Below, piece by piece: positions 9,206 to 17,783 of a stretch of DNA of 64,000 nucleotides (positions are counted from its first letter, which is position 1; every line of letters begins with the position of its first letter). A program made the position numbers and the translations under genes. The DNA comes from CAWINY01 sp963837635 (GTDB lineage Bacteria > Acidobacteriota > Terriglobia > Terriglobales > Acidobacteriaceae), in NCBI GenBank assembly GCA_963837635.1, contig CAWINY010000007.1, positions 62,001 to 126,000 on the forward strand, given 5' to 3'. The notes beneath the pieces are model-generated. The model was not told the origin of the DNA. It saw only the letters and a list, made by a program, of their open reading frames with translations, and made no database searches.

Positions 9206-9941
9206 AGCGGCGCTGCATGTGCATTCGACCTTGTCCCACGATGGCACCCTGACGGTCACCGAGGTGGCGAATTGGTATCGCCAGCATGGGTTTCACGTGG
9301 TCGGCATGGGTGAGCACTCGCAGGACATGACAGAGGCCAAGGTGCGCCGCCTTGTCGAGGAATGCACTGAGAATTCGGATGAAAGGTTCCGCATGATCCC
9401 CGGCATCGAGTTCACATGTGACCGAGAGGGCATGCACATCCTGGGCGTTGGATGTGTTCAACTCACTTCCGACCGTGATCCGGTCCGCGTCGGCCGACAC
9501 ATTCGCCAGCATGGCGGTTTCAGTGTTCTTGCCCATCCTCGGCGCTTTGGCTGGCAGTGTGATCGGGAGATCCTGCACTACCTCGACGCCGTTGAAATTT
9601 GGAACCTCGCGTACGATGGCAAGTATTTACCCTGGGCACACGCACCGGCCGCGTTCCAGCGCATGCGGCAGGTCAATCCGCGCCTGCTGGCCCTCGCCTG
9701 CCACGATCTGCACCGCAAAGTAAGCTTCTACGACCTGGCTGTAACTGCAGAAGTGAACGAGATCAGTTGTGCGGCGGTGCTGACCAAGTTGCGCCTCGGG
9801 GAATATCGCATGAAGAGCCGCTTTTTCTCTGCCGGATCCGATGCCAACTTGTCTCGCTTTCAGTCGGCTGCACTCCGTCTTGCCAGTGGTCGGCTGGATG
9901 ACATTCGCCAAATGTGCGCGAGAATGGAACGGTTCCGATGA
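9195..9941 (+). CDS. PHP-domain metal-dependent phosphoesterase
   Basis: A PHP-superfamily protein of about 248 residues. The first metal motif is HVHSTLSHDGTL, followed by GMGEHSQD, IPGIEFTC with its metal Glu, HPRRFG and ACHDLH near the end, in the order expected for a trinuclear-metal PHP phosphatase. I place the start at TTG 9195, which has GGGGG 6 nt upstream and overlaps the ATP-grasp stop; an in-frame GTG lies further upstream at 9153. It could hydrolyse a phosphoester in glycan or precursor metabolism. Translational coupling to the ATP-grasp gene implies a shared pathway. The specific substrate cannot be assigned. Confidence 0.83.
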   Translation: MRIRAALHVHSTLSHDGTLTVTEVANWYRQHGFHVVGMGEHSQDMTEAKVRRLVEECTENSDERFRMIPGIEFTCDREGMHILGVGCVQLTSDRDPVRVGRHIRQHGGFSVLAHPRRFGWQCDREILHYLDAVEIWNLAYDGKYLPWAHAPAAFQRMRQVNPRLLALACHDLHRKVSFYDLAVTAEVNEISCAAVLTKLRLGEYRMKSRFFSAGSDANLSRFQSAALRLASGRLDDIRQMCARMERFR

Positions 9942-11053
9942 GGCGGTACACCATTCTGCACACCATTGAAACCGGCGGCCCCGGAGGCGCCGAGACCGTA
10001 CTGTTGAACCTTGCTTCCGGACTGGACACCACGCGTTTTCGATCATTGGTATTGCTTCCGCGCGACGGTTGGCTTCGTTCCCAGCTAGTGGAGCGGGGAG
10101 TTGAAACCCACCTGCTGACTACGCCGGGCCATACCGGTCCCATCCGCGATATTCTTCGCCTGGCACACAGGGAACGCGTGGACCTGATCCACGCCCACCT
10201 GCCCGATCAGAATTTCTATGCTGCCGTCGCGGGAGCGCTGAGTCATCGGCCTACGGTAGTTACCTATCATGGTGACTTGCAACTCACCGGGCCGGGTTGT
10301 CATCGCCGTGGATTCAAACGATGGTTTGTGCGCCGCGGTGCAACTATGACCGTTGCAGTATCCCAGTACCTACGCGAGTCACTTCTCCAAGCCAGGTTTC
10401 CCAGCGTGCGCACGACATGCATCTACAATGGAATTGATACCAGCCGTTTTACGCGCGCATTGCCCTGCAACGTACGCGCGGAACTGGGCTGCGCCGACCG
10501 TGTCCCGCTGGTAGGAATGGTTGCCAATCTTCGCGGCAGCAAGAATTACGAAGTTTTTGTCCAGGCTGCGGCGTTGGTGGCCTCTGTTTTTGGCGATGCT
10601 CGGTTTGTCGCTGTGGGCGACATCGACACCCAAATCGGTGCGCGCGTCTCCGCTCTGCTGAATTCGCTTTCCTTGACAGATAAATTCATTTTGCTTGGGT
10701 TTCGAAGCGATATCCCTGAAGTTCTCGCCGCTCTGGACGTATTTGTACTATCGTCCACGCACGAGGGCTTTTCCATTGCCACCGTCGAAGCCATGGCAGC
10801 GGCCAAGCCCGTAGTTGTGACTCGTTCCGGCGGACCGCAGGAGATCGTTGAGAGCGGCCGCACCGGGGTCTTGGTAGCGCCGAATGACCCCAATGCACTC
10901 GCCGAGGCCATTTGTGGCATCCTGGGTCAACCGGACCGGGCGGCTTTCTTGGCCAGTAATGCTCGGGCCTCCGTGGAGGCTCGGTTCTCGATCGCGCGGA
11001 TGATGGAAAGCTACGAGCAACTCTACGCTCGTCTTTTGGGATTTGAGGCATGA
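9938..11053 (+). CDS. GT4 glycosyltransferase
   Basis: A 371-residue GT-B enzyme of family GT4. ILHTIETGGPGGAETVLLNL is the classic N-terminal GGAE motif. DLIHAHLPDQNF, then YNGIDTSRF at the linker, and the donor site STHEGFSIATVEAMAAAKPVV with the conserved E-x7-E pair are all present. It would elongate the EPS repeat unit in the cytoplasm. The frame is open 24 bp further upstream, but ATG 9938 overlaps the PHP stop as ATGA and fits the spacing of the operon. It is coupled again to the next GT4 gene by ATGA at 11050. Confidence 0.93.
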   Translation: MRRYTILHTIETGGPGGAETVLLNLASGLDTTRFRSLVLLPRDGWLRSQLVERGVETHLLTTPGHTGPIRDILRLAHRERVDLIHAHLPDQNFYAAVAGALSHRPTVVTYHGDLQLTGPGCHRRGFKRWFVRRGATMTVAVSQYLRESLLQARFPSVRTTCIYNGIDTSRFTRALPCNVRAELGCADRVPLVGMVANLRGSKNYEVFVQAAALVASVFGDARFVAVGDIDTQIGARVSALLNSLSLTDKFILLGFRSDIPEVLAALDVFVLSSTHEGFSIATVEAMAAAKPVVVTRSGGPQEIVESGRTGVLVAPNDPNALAEAICGILGQPDRAAFLASNARASVEARFSIARMMESYEQLYARLLGFEA

Positions 11054-12279
11054 TGCGGCCGGGTACAGGAGCAGCGGAGAACGATTTGTTGTCTGGCAAC
11101 CCGGAAGGCGCCACCGGGATGCAGGCGGGGGGGGGCGGTTCAGTGCGGTCGGTACCGCTACGTGTGGGTCACATCGTGTCTGGCGACCGATGGGCAGGCG
11201 CGGAAGTCCAAGTGGCTACTTTATTGGCTGCGCTGGCCCGAATTGACGATGTGTCGGTTTCTGCGATCGTGTTGAATCCGGGGCGCCTAGTGGAGGAATT
11301 GCGCTCCTCCGGAATTGACGTGCTGGTTGTACCTGAATCCGAGCATGGCTTCGGGCCCATTCTTAGGCGCGTCGTCGGCTTCGTGCACCAGGGTGGTTTC
11401 CACATTCTGCACTCGCATCGTTATAAGGAGAACCTGCTCGCTTCTATAGCCGGATGGCGCTGCGGCACGGTCGTAATCCACACTCAGCACGGTCTTCCCG
11501 AGCCGTTCACCGGTCTGCGCTATCTCAAGCAGCGCTTGATTATGAGGCTGGACCGCGTGCTCACCCGTGTCGCTACCGACCGTGTGATTAGCGTTAGCCA
11601 CGAAATGCACGGGCGATTGGCGCCCACCATCGGCGAGGAACGTCTGGTGACCATTCCGAACGGGTTGAATTGCCGCAACGTGCACTCGAAGTTGACGCAA
11701 CGAGAGGCCAAGGCTCGGCTGGGCTTTGGCCCGGATGATGTTCTCGTGGGCACGGCGGCGAGGATCGAGCCTGTCAAGAGGCTTGACTTGCTTATCGCTG
11801 CCGCCAAGCATCTTGCGCAGCACGAACCTAAGGTGCGGGTGGTAATTGCCGGCGAGGGCTCGGACTTGTCCCGGTTGCGCAGTCTCGCAAGTTCCAGCGC
11901 GGTCGGTAATAGGATCTGCTTTCTCGGCCACCGCGACGACGTTCATGATGTCTTGCGCGCGCTCGATGTATTTGTGATGTGCTCCGACCACGAAGGACTG
12001 CCCATGGCCCTGTTGGAAGCTCTATATCTGGGCGTTCCCGTCGTGGCCCGGGCTGTCGGCGGTGTGACCGAAGTTCTCGAGGGCGGCACTTGCGGAGTTC
12101 TGGTTTCGTCCGCCGATCCGAAATCCCTGGCCGAGGCTTGCATGCGGGTGCTTTCAGACTCCGACCTTCGCTCTAACCTGCAAAGGAGAGGGCCCGAGTG
12201 TGTGCTCCGCGACTACAGTATTGAAGCAAACGCGGCCAAAGTCGCCACGCTCTACCGGAGCATGGCGGGCAGACGATGA
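11050..12279 (+). CDS. GT4 glycosyltransferase
   Basis: A 409-residue GT4 enzyme. The core starts at LRVGHIVSGDRWAGAEVQ; about 37 low-complexity residues with a Gly run precede it, so the true start could be later than the ATG at 11050. HILHSHRYKENLLA, IPNGLNCRNV and CSDHEGLPMALLEALYLGVPVVAR carry the usual donor-site residues. It is the last gene of the first plus-strand EPS run; the next gene is convergent (ends 91 bp away). No clear intrinsic terminator is visible in that 91-bp gap. Confidence 0.9.
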   Translation: MMRPGTGAAENDLLSGNPEGATGMQAGGGGSVRSVPLRVGHIVSGDRWAGAEVQVATLLAALARIDDVSVSAIVLNPGRLVEELRSSGIDVLVVPESEHGFGPILRRVVGFVHQGGFHILHSHRYKENLLASIAGWRCGTVVIHTQHGLPEPFTGLRYLKQRLIMRLDRVLTRVATDRVISVSHEMHGRLAPTIGEERLVTIPNGLNCRNVHSKLTQREAKARLGFGPDDVLVGTAARIEPVKRLDLLIAAAKHLAQHEPKVRVVIAGEGSDLSRLRSLASSSAVGNRICFLGHRDDVHDVLRALDVFVMCSDHEGLPMALLEALYLGVPVVARAVGGVTEVLEGGTCGVLVSSADPKSLAEACMRVLSDSDLRSNLQRRGPECVLRDYSIEANAAKVATLYRSMAGRR

Positions 12280-12370
12280 ATACGATGTCAGACAATGAAA
12301 ACGAACCGCAAGTTTCTGGTCTGGGCGTGTGTCGCTTGGACTAGGATTATGGCTTCGGAGATATTTCCCA

Positions 12371-13204
12371 TCAGTACGTCGGCATTGCAAGATTTTGAAT
12401 CTGGCGCAGCTCGAAATCCAAGTAGGCAGGAGATTCATACCAGTTATTCACCCCAATCCTGCGAATGTTGAAGGGATCGGAGTCGAGGGTTACAAAACCA
12501 CCAAAGGCGGAACAGCAGCACTTGTACCCCACTTCCTTGATCAATCGAGCGTTGTAGTCATTCAGATGCTGCCGACCGCCGAAAGGATACGCGAATAAGG
12601 GAATCCGTGTTCCAAGGCGATCTTCCAGGACCTGCTTCGATTCCTGGAGCTCTTGGCGAGCGACTTTCGGATCCACGACACCCAGGTCAATATGAGTCAT
12701 AGTGTGCGATCCGATGTCAAACCCCTGTGCTTGCAGTTCTCTGACCTGAGGCCATGTCATCCAGGGTACATGCCCGCGCAAATGTTCATCCCAAGGAGTC
12801 ACGTGATTGGTACCGATCAGTCCAGCTGTAATAAAGAATGTCGAAGGTACCCCATACTCTTTCAGAACGGGCGCAGCGCAGTTGAAATTGTCCAAATAGC
12901 CATCATCGAAGGTAACCACCACCGTCCGCCTCGGCCACTGGTTTTGCGTGAGAATATGCGACAACAGTTCAGACAATGAAATGGGATGGTACTGTTCGCG
13001 GAGAAGTCGTATGAACCGTCGAAATCGTTCGATATTAACCGTGACTCCGTCCTCGGGAATTTCGTTCGTGACACGGTGAAACAGCAGAACTGAAGCAGGA
13101 AGGATGCACTGCGATTCCCACCGCTTGTCGCGCAGCAGTTCGATTCCTGACACGCTGACGCCCGTTGCCCAAAGTCTCTTCATCAATCCTTTGCTCTTTG
13201 ACAT
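12371..13204 (-). CDS. Polysaccharide deacetylase (NodB fold)
   Basis: A 277-residue NodB-fold deacetylase. Motif 1 is VTFDDGYLDNF, motif 2 GSHTMTHIDLG, and motif 3 FAYPFGG. The N-terminal VLLFHRVTNEIPEDGVTVN segment is typical of the deacetylases found in EPS loci. Its start has only a weak ribosome site; ATG 21 bp further in is an alternative. It lies downstream of an ATP-grasp gene on the same strand, mirroring the deacetylase/ATP-grasp neighbours at 7-9 kb. A 409-bp spacer separates the two genes here, so it may have its own promoter. Confidence 0.9.
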   Translation of the reverse strand: MSKSKGLMKRLWATGVSVSGIELLRDKRWESQCILPASVLLFHRVTNEIPEDGVTVNIERFRRFIRLLREQYHPISLSELLSHILTQNQWPRRTVVVTFDDGYLDNFNCAAPVLKEYGVPSTFFITAGLIGTNHVTPWDEHLRGHVPWMTWPQVRELQAQGFDIGSHTMTHIDLGVVDPKVARQELQESKQVLEDRLGTRIPLFAYPFGGRQHLNDYNARLIKEVGYKCCCSAFGGFVTLDSDPFNIRRIGVNNWYESPAYLDFELRQIQNLAMPTY

Positions 13205-13613
13205 AGCTAGCTATCGGTCGACTCCAACTAGGCTAGAGGACCGCCCCTTCCTTTCAGCATGCGTGCTGCTCTCTAGGCAACAGCTTCAGGATGTTGACAT
13301 TATCCGTCTTTCGGCGTCCGCGCACGGAACACAGTACCTAATACTTGGGCGTAATCAGCCATCGCCGGAAAATGCGTATGATGTTATCATATCCGACATT
13401 TATGTATCTCACTCGACCCGTGCGGACTGTGAGTCCACTCACCTTCGGCAGGAGTCCAAACACTTTCGTGCCCATGAAATTACCCGCGCGGGGATAGCCT
13501 TTGGCCCTGTGCTAATTCCCCGCAGCGCATCGTCAGTACGACGGCACGTGCTACGGGGTGCAACTGCCGCCCCCCACGGGCCTGACTGCTCACCCGAGGC
13601 GGAGAGGCAATGC
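13205..13613. other. Intergenic stretch between ATP-grasp and deacetylase genes
   Basis: About 409 bp with no convincing gene on either strand. The only notable sequence is an AT-rich patch around 13378-13400 with a partial inverted repeat (GATGTTATCATATC), and an AGCTAGCT palindrome just ahead of the deacetylase start. Open frames here show no recognisable protein pattern. It may hold a promoter for the minus-strand deacetylase, but no good sigma-70 pair could be placed. Confidence 0.4.
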
Positions 13614-14837
13614 CTAACTGTGGCCGCGGAAGACCCCAAACATATCCCGCAACGCGGAGCGACCTGCCATGTTCATGAAGCGCGACAAAACCTTTAGGAA
13701 TGGAATCGGATCATCAAAAGCGAAGTAGGCGGTTTCCTCCACACCGCGAAACGAACTAACCCATTCACGAAATGTCAACTGTTTCTCGCGGTAATAGTCG
13801 AGGCAGGAATAAACGTCTGCGTCTTCCACGCACCATTTACGTCCAGGTACCAGCGACAGCACGGGCACGACCTGATCGGTTAAGTCTAGATACATTGCAC
13901 GCACGACATCCATGCCGGTTTGATCGGAAAAAAGCCTAAAGGAAGAACCAAATCGCGGATTCACGTCGAGTATTTTGTACTGATGATCGCGAGGATCGTA
14001 CCGGTAATCGATATCAACCGGGCCTGTGTATCGGACCGCAGACAGGAGCGACATGGTTTGATCATGCACGGTTTGGTTTGCGAGACAAATCCCCAAAGCA
14101 GTCGAGCCCTTGTGTGGCGGTGTCTGCCGAAGTTTCTTGCCCGTCATCCCTGCCAGGCACTGCGAACTCCTATCAAAATAACCATTGAACATCCAGACAG
14201 TGTCGTCTCCCCCAGGGATGTATTCTTGCACCATCAGGTTTGGCACTTCGTGGTCCTCCAGAAGATCGTAGTAGTGCAGGAGTTCTTGCCGGTTACGGAT
14301 CATTAGCATTCGCTGGCCGGTGCGCTCGGCCAATCTGTTTGTGAAAATGTCCTTTAGCATCACAGGAAATATCAGTCGTTCGGCGCACTGCAAAAGATCC
14401 TTACGGCACTGCGGAAAAGCGCTTTCAGGGGTCGGAATTCCATGTTGTCTTGCCAAGACGAACATTTCCTTCTTGCTGATCAAACACGTTGCCAAGTCAC
14501 CGCTGATTGATGGCAAGATGAACCACTGCTTCAGTGTGTCTCCGTAAACAGCGCAGAAGAGAACGGCCTCATCCGACGTTGCAATCAAAACTGACCGCTG
14601 ACCAATTCTGCAACCCAGCTTGAGCAAGAATTTTAAAGTGTCGTCAGCGGAGGCTCGATTCATGTTCCAGCTAAAGCGTTCGCGGCAATAACGCGACGAC
14701 GCTGCGAAAACTGTGGCATCTTCTTCGACCCCATAAACTGTTACACCCAAGCGCCCTAGAGTCCGACAAATTGCCAAGCCGCCATGGGTCTTCATCTGAA
14801 GTACAACAGCCGGGGTCGAACTATCAACGATTGTCAT
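13614..14837 (-). CDS. ATP-grasp carboxylate-amine ligase-like protein
   Basis: A 407-residue ATP-grasp protein, second of two in the window. FPVMLKDIFTNRL carries the ATP-binding lysine, LMVQEYIPGGDD follows, and the Mg site is KILDVNPRFGSS near residue 290 (Asp-Val-Asn-Pro-Arg-Phe, versus Glu-Val-Asn-Gly-Arg-Phe in the other copy). The frame is open 63 bp upstream, but ATG at 14837 follows GAGAAGGG at good spacing, and the protein then begins with the usual preATP-grasp strand (TPAVVLQMKTHGGLAICRTLG). Neighbours are a deacetylase downstream and broken glycosyltransferases upstream. The predicted role is ATP-driven amide-bond formation on a glycan component; substrates are unknown. Confidence 0.84.
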   Translation of the reverse strand: MTIVDSSTPAVVLQMKTHGGLAICRTLGRLGVTVYGVEEDATVFAASSRYCRERFSWNMNRASADDTLKFLLKLGCRIGQRSVLIATSDEAVLFCAVYGDTLKQWFILPSISGDLATCLISKKEMFVLARQHGIPTPESAFPQCRKDLLQCAERLIFPVMLKDIFTNRLAERTGQRMLMIRNRQELLHYYDLLEDHEVPNLMVQEYIPGGDDTVWMFNGYFDRSSQCLAGMTGKKLRQTPPHKGSTALGICLANQTVHDQTMSLLSAVRYTGPVDIDYRYDPRDHQYKILDVNPRFGSSFRLFSDQTGMDVVRAMYLDLTDQVVPVLSLVPGRKWCVEDADVYSCLDYYREKQLTFREWVSSFRGVEETAYFAFDDPIPFLKVLSRFMNMAGRSALRDMFGVFRGHS

Positions 14838-15033
14838 AAACACCCTTCTCACGCTACGGCGCTGCAGCCGAAATCGACGGGGATTCTGGACGTGTCCCAC
14901 ATTCCATGCACCCGGTCGTCAACGTAATTTGCCTTGACTTCTCTCATTATCTTATGGTTCTTACAGTCGACGCAACATGGCGTTCAGGCTGCTTGAAGCC
15001 TCTGGGCGGAGTGCCGGTATACTGGCAAAATGC

Positions 15034-15658
15034 GGCTCTGAATGAGAATTTGGCGAAGTGCGCATTCTATGCGGCTTTTCTAAGAACGAGGAATTCGGTC
15101 TTAGTGTCCGCGATCCGCTGCGCCTTCAACAGCAGATAGTTCAGATTGCGGTAGCACGACCGCGGCGGAGCAGGGCCTTGATGTTGCCGTTGATGGCCTC
15201 CACCACGCCCAGAGGTGCGGCAGTAGTTTAGGATTCCATCGAGGTGCTTCACCAGCATTCCCGCCAGTTTCTCCATGGGCTTTAGGCGCTGCCAGCGTAG
15301 TTGGTTGATCCAGTTTTGAAGGTAGCGCATCATCGCTCCTTCGTAGGTGTAGTCCCACGGCCGAGTCAAGCTTTCCTTGAGCAGATACGCTTTCATGACC
15401 CGGCGATTCAGGGTGAACAGTTCATTCAGCTGGCGTTTCTTCTGCTAGTCGAGATGGACCCCACTGCTCAGCAACAACCAGCGTTTCGCGGATGAGGTCG
15501 CGAGCCGGGCCGCCTTTGCGGATAAACTCAGCCCGCCGCACTTCGTCCACCGCCGCGCCAGCGTGCTGAAGAATGTGAAACTTGTCGTACACGATCCGGC
15601 ACTGGGGAACCCACTGCTGCAAGCTGCGCCGGAAGGGTTCCCACATATCGACACAGGC
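15034..15658 (-). mobile_element. Degenerate ISL3-family IS remnant (3' half of transposase plus right end)
   Basis: Pieces of an ISL3-type transposase C-terminal half can be followed on the minus strand in changing frames: VDMWEPFRRSLQQW, RIVYDKFHILQHA, VDEVRRAEFIRKGG, KRWLLL, then after an in-frame TAG NELFTLNRRVMKAYLLKESL, YEGAMMRYL, KHLDGILNYCRT, LNYLLLKAQRI and the terminal VLRKAA stop. At least two frameshifts and a stop show it is dead. The outer tip begins at 15034 with GGCTCTGA; 54 bp of this end match a second remnant at 20767-20820 in inverted orientation at about 89% identity. The inner edge fuses directly to a truncated glycosyltransferase near 15658, with no left IS end. Confidence 0.85.
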
Positions 15659-16324
15659 GGACCGGCCTCGACAGTTCCTGCTGCACGAATGGAAACTCTT
15701 CCAACCGAATCCCCTGCGGCAGAATGATGATTTTTCCTAGCGGACATCCTTTGGCCTCAAGCTTGCCCGCAGCGTATCTCGTGTTGGCTGTAAACCGCAC
15801 CGCGTCGCGGAACAGGCACCGGGCCTTGGGCAGCGCGAGGCCGACATCCGGCTCAGCAACAGGCTCCCCATGGTAAGTGACGAGAAGAGGCACCCGCGAT
15901 ACTTTCGCGACTCCGAGAAATTGGTAGGCCTCGACAATGCTGTGGGCGTGAAATAGTTCCCAGCGGCCGCGCCCGACCAGTTCCCGACGGACCAAAGCAT
16001 TCAGCGCTTCGGGGCCGTCAAGATCACCACGCACGCAGAGGCAGTAACCTGAGCGGCCACTGACCAAGTCTGGCGAGCGCCCCTCGAAAACGGCACCAGA
16101 GCTGGAAGAAGCATGCGAATAGCCGCTAGTCGCGATTCGGCGTACAGGTAAATCGTGCGCGAACGCAGGCCAAGATCATCGACCTTGGCGGGATAGGTAC
16201 TGCCTTGCTGACGTGTTGCACAGATGTCGACCTTGCATCCTCGTCGGACAACCTCTTCTATGGTGTTTAACAGCCAAGGCTGCACGCGTGCCGGGAAAAA
16301 TTCAGTGATGTATAGCACGCGCAT
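15659..16324 (-). pseudogene. Truncated GT4 glycosyltransferase (copy 1), cut by ISL3 remnant
   Basis: Only the N-terminal acceptor half remains: MRVLYITEFFPARVQPWLLN, then a frameshift around 16030-16050, then FHAHSIVEAYQFLG, LVTYHGEP and LPQGIRLEEFPF. Immediately after LSRPVRL the sequence changes to ISL3 transposase. The nucleotide-sugar-binding half is absent, so it cannot be a working GT. It is closely related to the frameshifted gene at 17784-19101 and to the fragment at 24739-25122, which share the TEFFP/TEHFP, QPWLLN and IEE motifs. The gene was probably part of the same minus-strand operon as the intact GT4 at 16461-17753. Confidence 0.85.
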
Positions 16325-16460
16325 TCCAGGTTCGCTATAAGCTCACACCACCCCAACACGGTAGTCTGTCGACCGATACAGCCCAGGGAAATGGCACATT
16401 GCCCTAAGATTGAGCGCCAGTTTCTTGGTTTCAACCCAAGTGCCACTCGGCGCAGGGTAT

Positions 16461-17753
16461 CTACCCGAAGTCGAAAGCCGCTTTCATGATCGCTTTCAAT
16501 CGCTTAAGCTCCCGCTCTGGATTAAACCGCTCGACGGCTAGCTTGCGTGCTGCGCTGCCCAATTGAGTTGCGCGCATCGGATCCCCCAATATTTCGTCCA
16601 TGGCGCAAGCAAGAGCTCTCTCGTTTCCCGGCGGCACCAGGATGCCGGTTGTACCATGTTCAATCAACTCCGGTAGTGCACCGCAGTTGGTAGCTATTAT
16701 CGGTTTTGCGCGCAGCATGCCCTCAAGCGCGGCCAGGCAAAAAGCTTCGTGCCACACGGAAGGCACGACACAGATGGCGGCGCTGGTCATCATGTCCGCT
16801 GCGTTGGGAACAAATCCTGCCAAGATGATGTCCTCTCTCACCTTGAGTGTCGCATGAAGCTTGCGCAGTTCTGGAAGTTGGGGACCGTCACCGAAATAAA
16901 TCAGGGTCGGCCGGGGGCGATCGGGCGGGTATCCTTCCATCAAACTCTCGAACGCGCGCAGCAGATGGTGAACACCCTTCTCTCGCGTCGCTCGTGATGC
17001 CGTCATGATCAGCGGTCGCGTACGCTCCAGTCCGAATGTGTCATGCGCCAGGTGATTGTCGAGGATAGGTAAGCTGGGGATAGGAAGAGTATTCCAGATC
17101 TTCACCACGCGCTTCCTGGGGATCAGACCTGTCTCCCATTGCCTTCGAGCCACATAATCGCTGACGGTGATAACGGTGTCCGCATTGATCCAGGGGAGTC
17201 TCCCCAGCAGCCACTTCGCGAACCGCTTCAGCCCGCGCGGCCGGCTCCGTTCACCGGAAGTATGGTCGTGCACGATGATTCGCCTGACCCCAGCTAGCCG
17301 TAGCCAAAGATAAGAAAAAAGACAAGACCGGCGGTCGGTGAAGTAAACGACGCGAACGCGTTCATGCTTGATGAAGTAGATCGTTTGCAGCAACGATTTT
17401 GTCGTGGCTAGTAAAGTATTAAGCTCCACCGGTTCCGCAGCCGACCCCTCAAGAGTACAGGGCGGGTTCACCATCGTTGGGTAGGCAACGAAGGTGCGTA
17501 TACCATGCTGTGCCAGATCATCAGCGATAGCAACGTACAGGCGTTCGATGAAATCCCAGGCGTATCCGGTGTTTGCCGCGAAGTTGCATGCGCAAAGAAG
17601 ACTAGTCTTCGTCTCGGCCTCTGTTTGCAAAACATGCCGTGAGACACGTTGATTAATCTCTTCTGTCAGTAGATATCCTCCAGGCGTTCCTGAATGGGCG
17701 TAGGCTTGGATAAAACTTATAGATGACTCTGGCCATGCAATTTCCGGACACAA
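16461..17753 (-). CDS. GT4 glycosyltransferase
   Basis: A GT-B enzyme of up to 430 residues. IIVHDHTSGERSRP, VSDYVARRQWE and NTLPIPSLP lie in the acceptor half and linker; MTASRATREKGVHHLLRAFE opens the donor half, and VPSVWHEAFCLAALEGMLRAKPIIATNCGALPELI gives the conserved donor-binding residues. It is intact, unlike the two GT genes that flank it on the same strand. The N-terminal 50 residues before SLLCACNFAANTGYAWDF look non-conserved, so the true start may lie downstream of 17753. The acceptor and donor sugars are unknown. Confidence 0.88.
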   Translation of the reverse strand: MCPEIAWPESSISFIQAYAHSGTPGGYLLTEEINQRVSRHVLQTEAETKTSLLCACNFAANTGYAWDFIERLYVAIADDLAQHGIRTFVAYPTMVNPPCTLEGSAAEPVELNTLLATTKSLLQTIYFIKHERVRVVYFTDRRSCLFSYLWLRLAGVRRIIVHDHTSGERSRPRGLKRFAKWLLGRLPWINADTVITVSDYVARRQWETGLIPRKRVVKIWNTLPIPSLPILDNHLAHDTFGLERTRPLIMTASRATREKGVHHLLRAFESLMEGYPPDRPRPTLIYFGDGPQLPELRKLHATLKVREDIILAGFVPNAADMMTSAAICVVPSVWHEAFCLAALEGMLRAKPIIATNCGALPELIEHGTTGILVPPGNERALACAMDEILGDPMRATQLGSAARKLAVERFNPERELKRLKAIMKAAFDFG

Positions 17754-17783
17754 GAAGCTTGGAAATACGCAACAATATGTTCT

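Noticed and set aside
13104..13697. 197-codon plus-strand frame between the deacetylase and ATP-grasp genes
   Set aside because: It overlaps both minus-strand genes at its ends and has no protein pattern in the middle.
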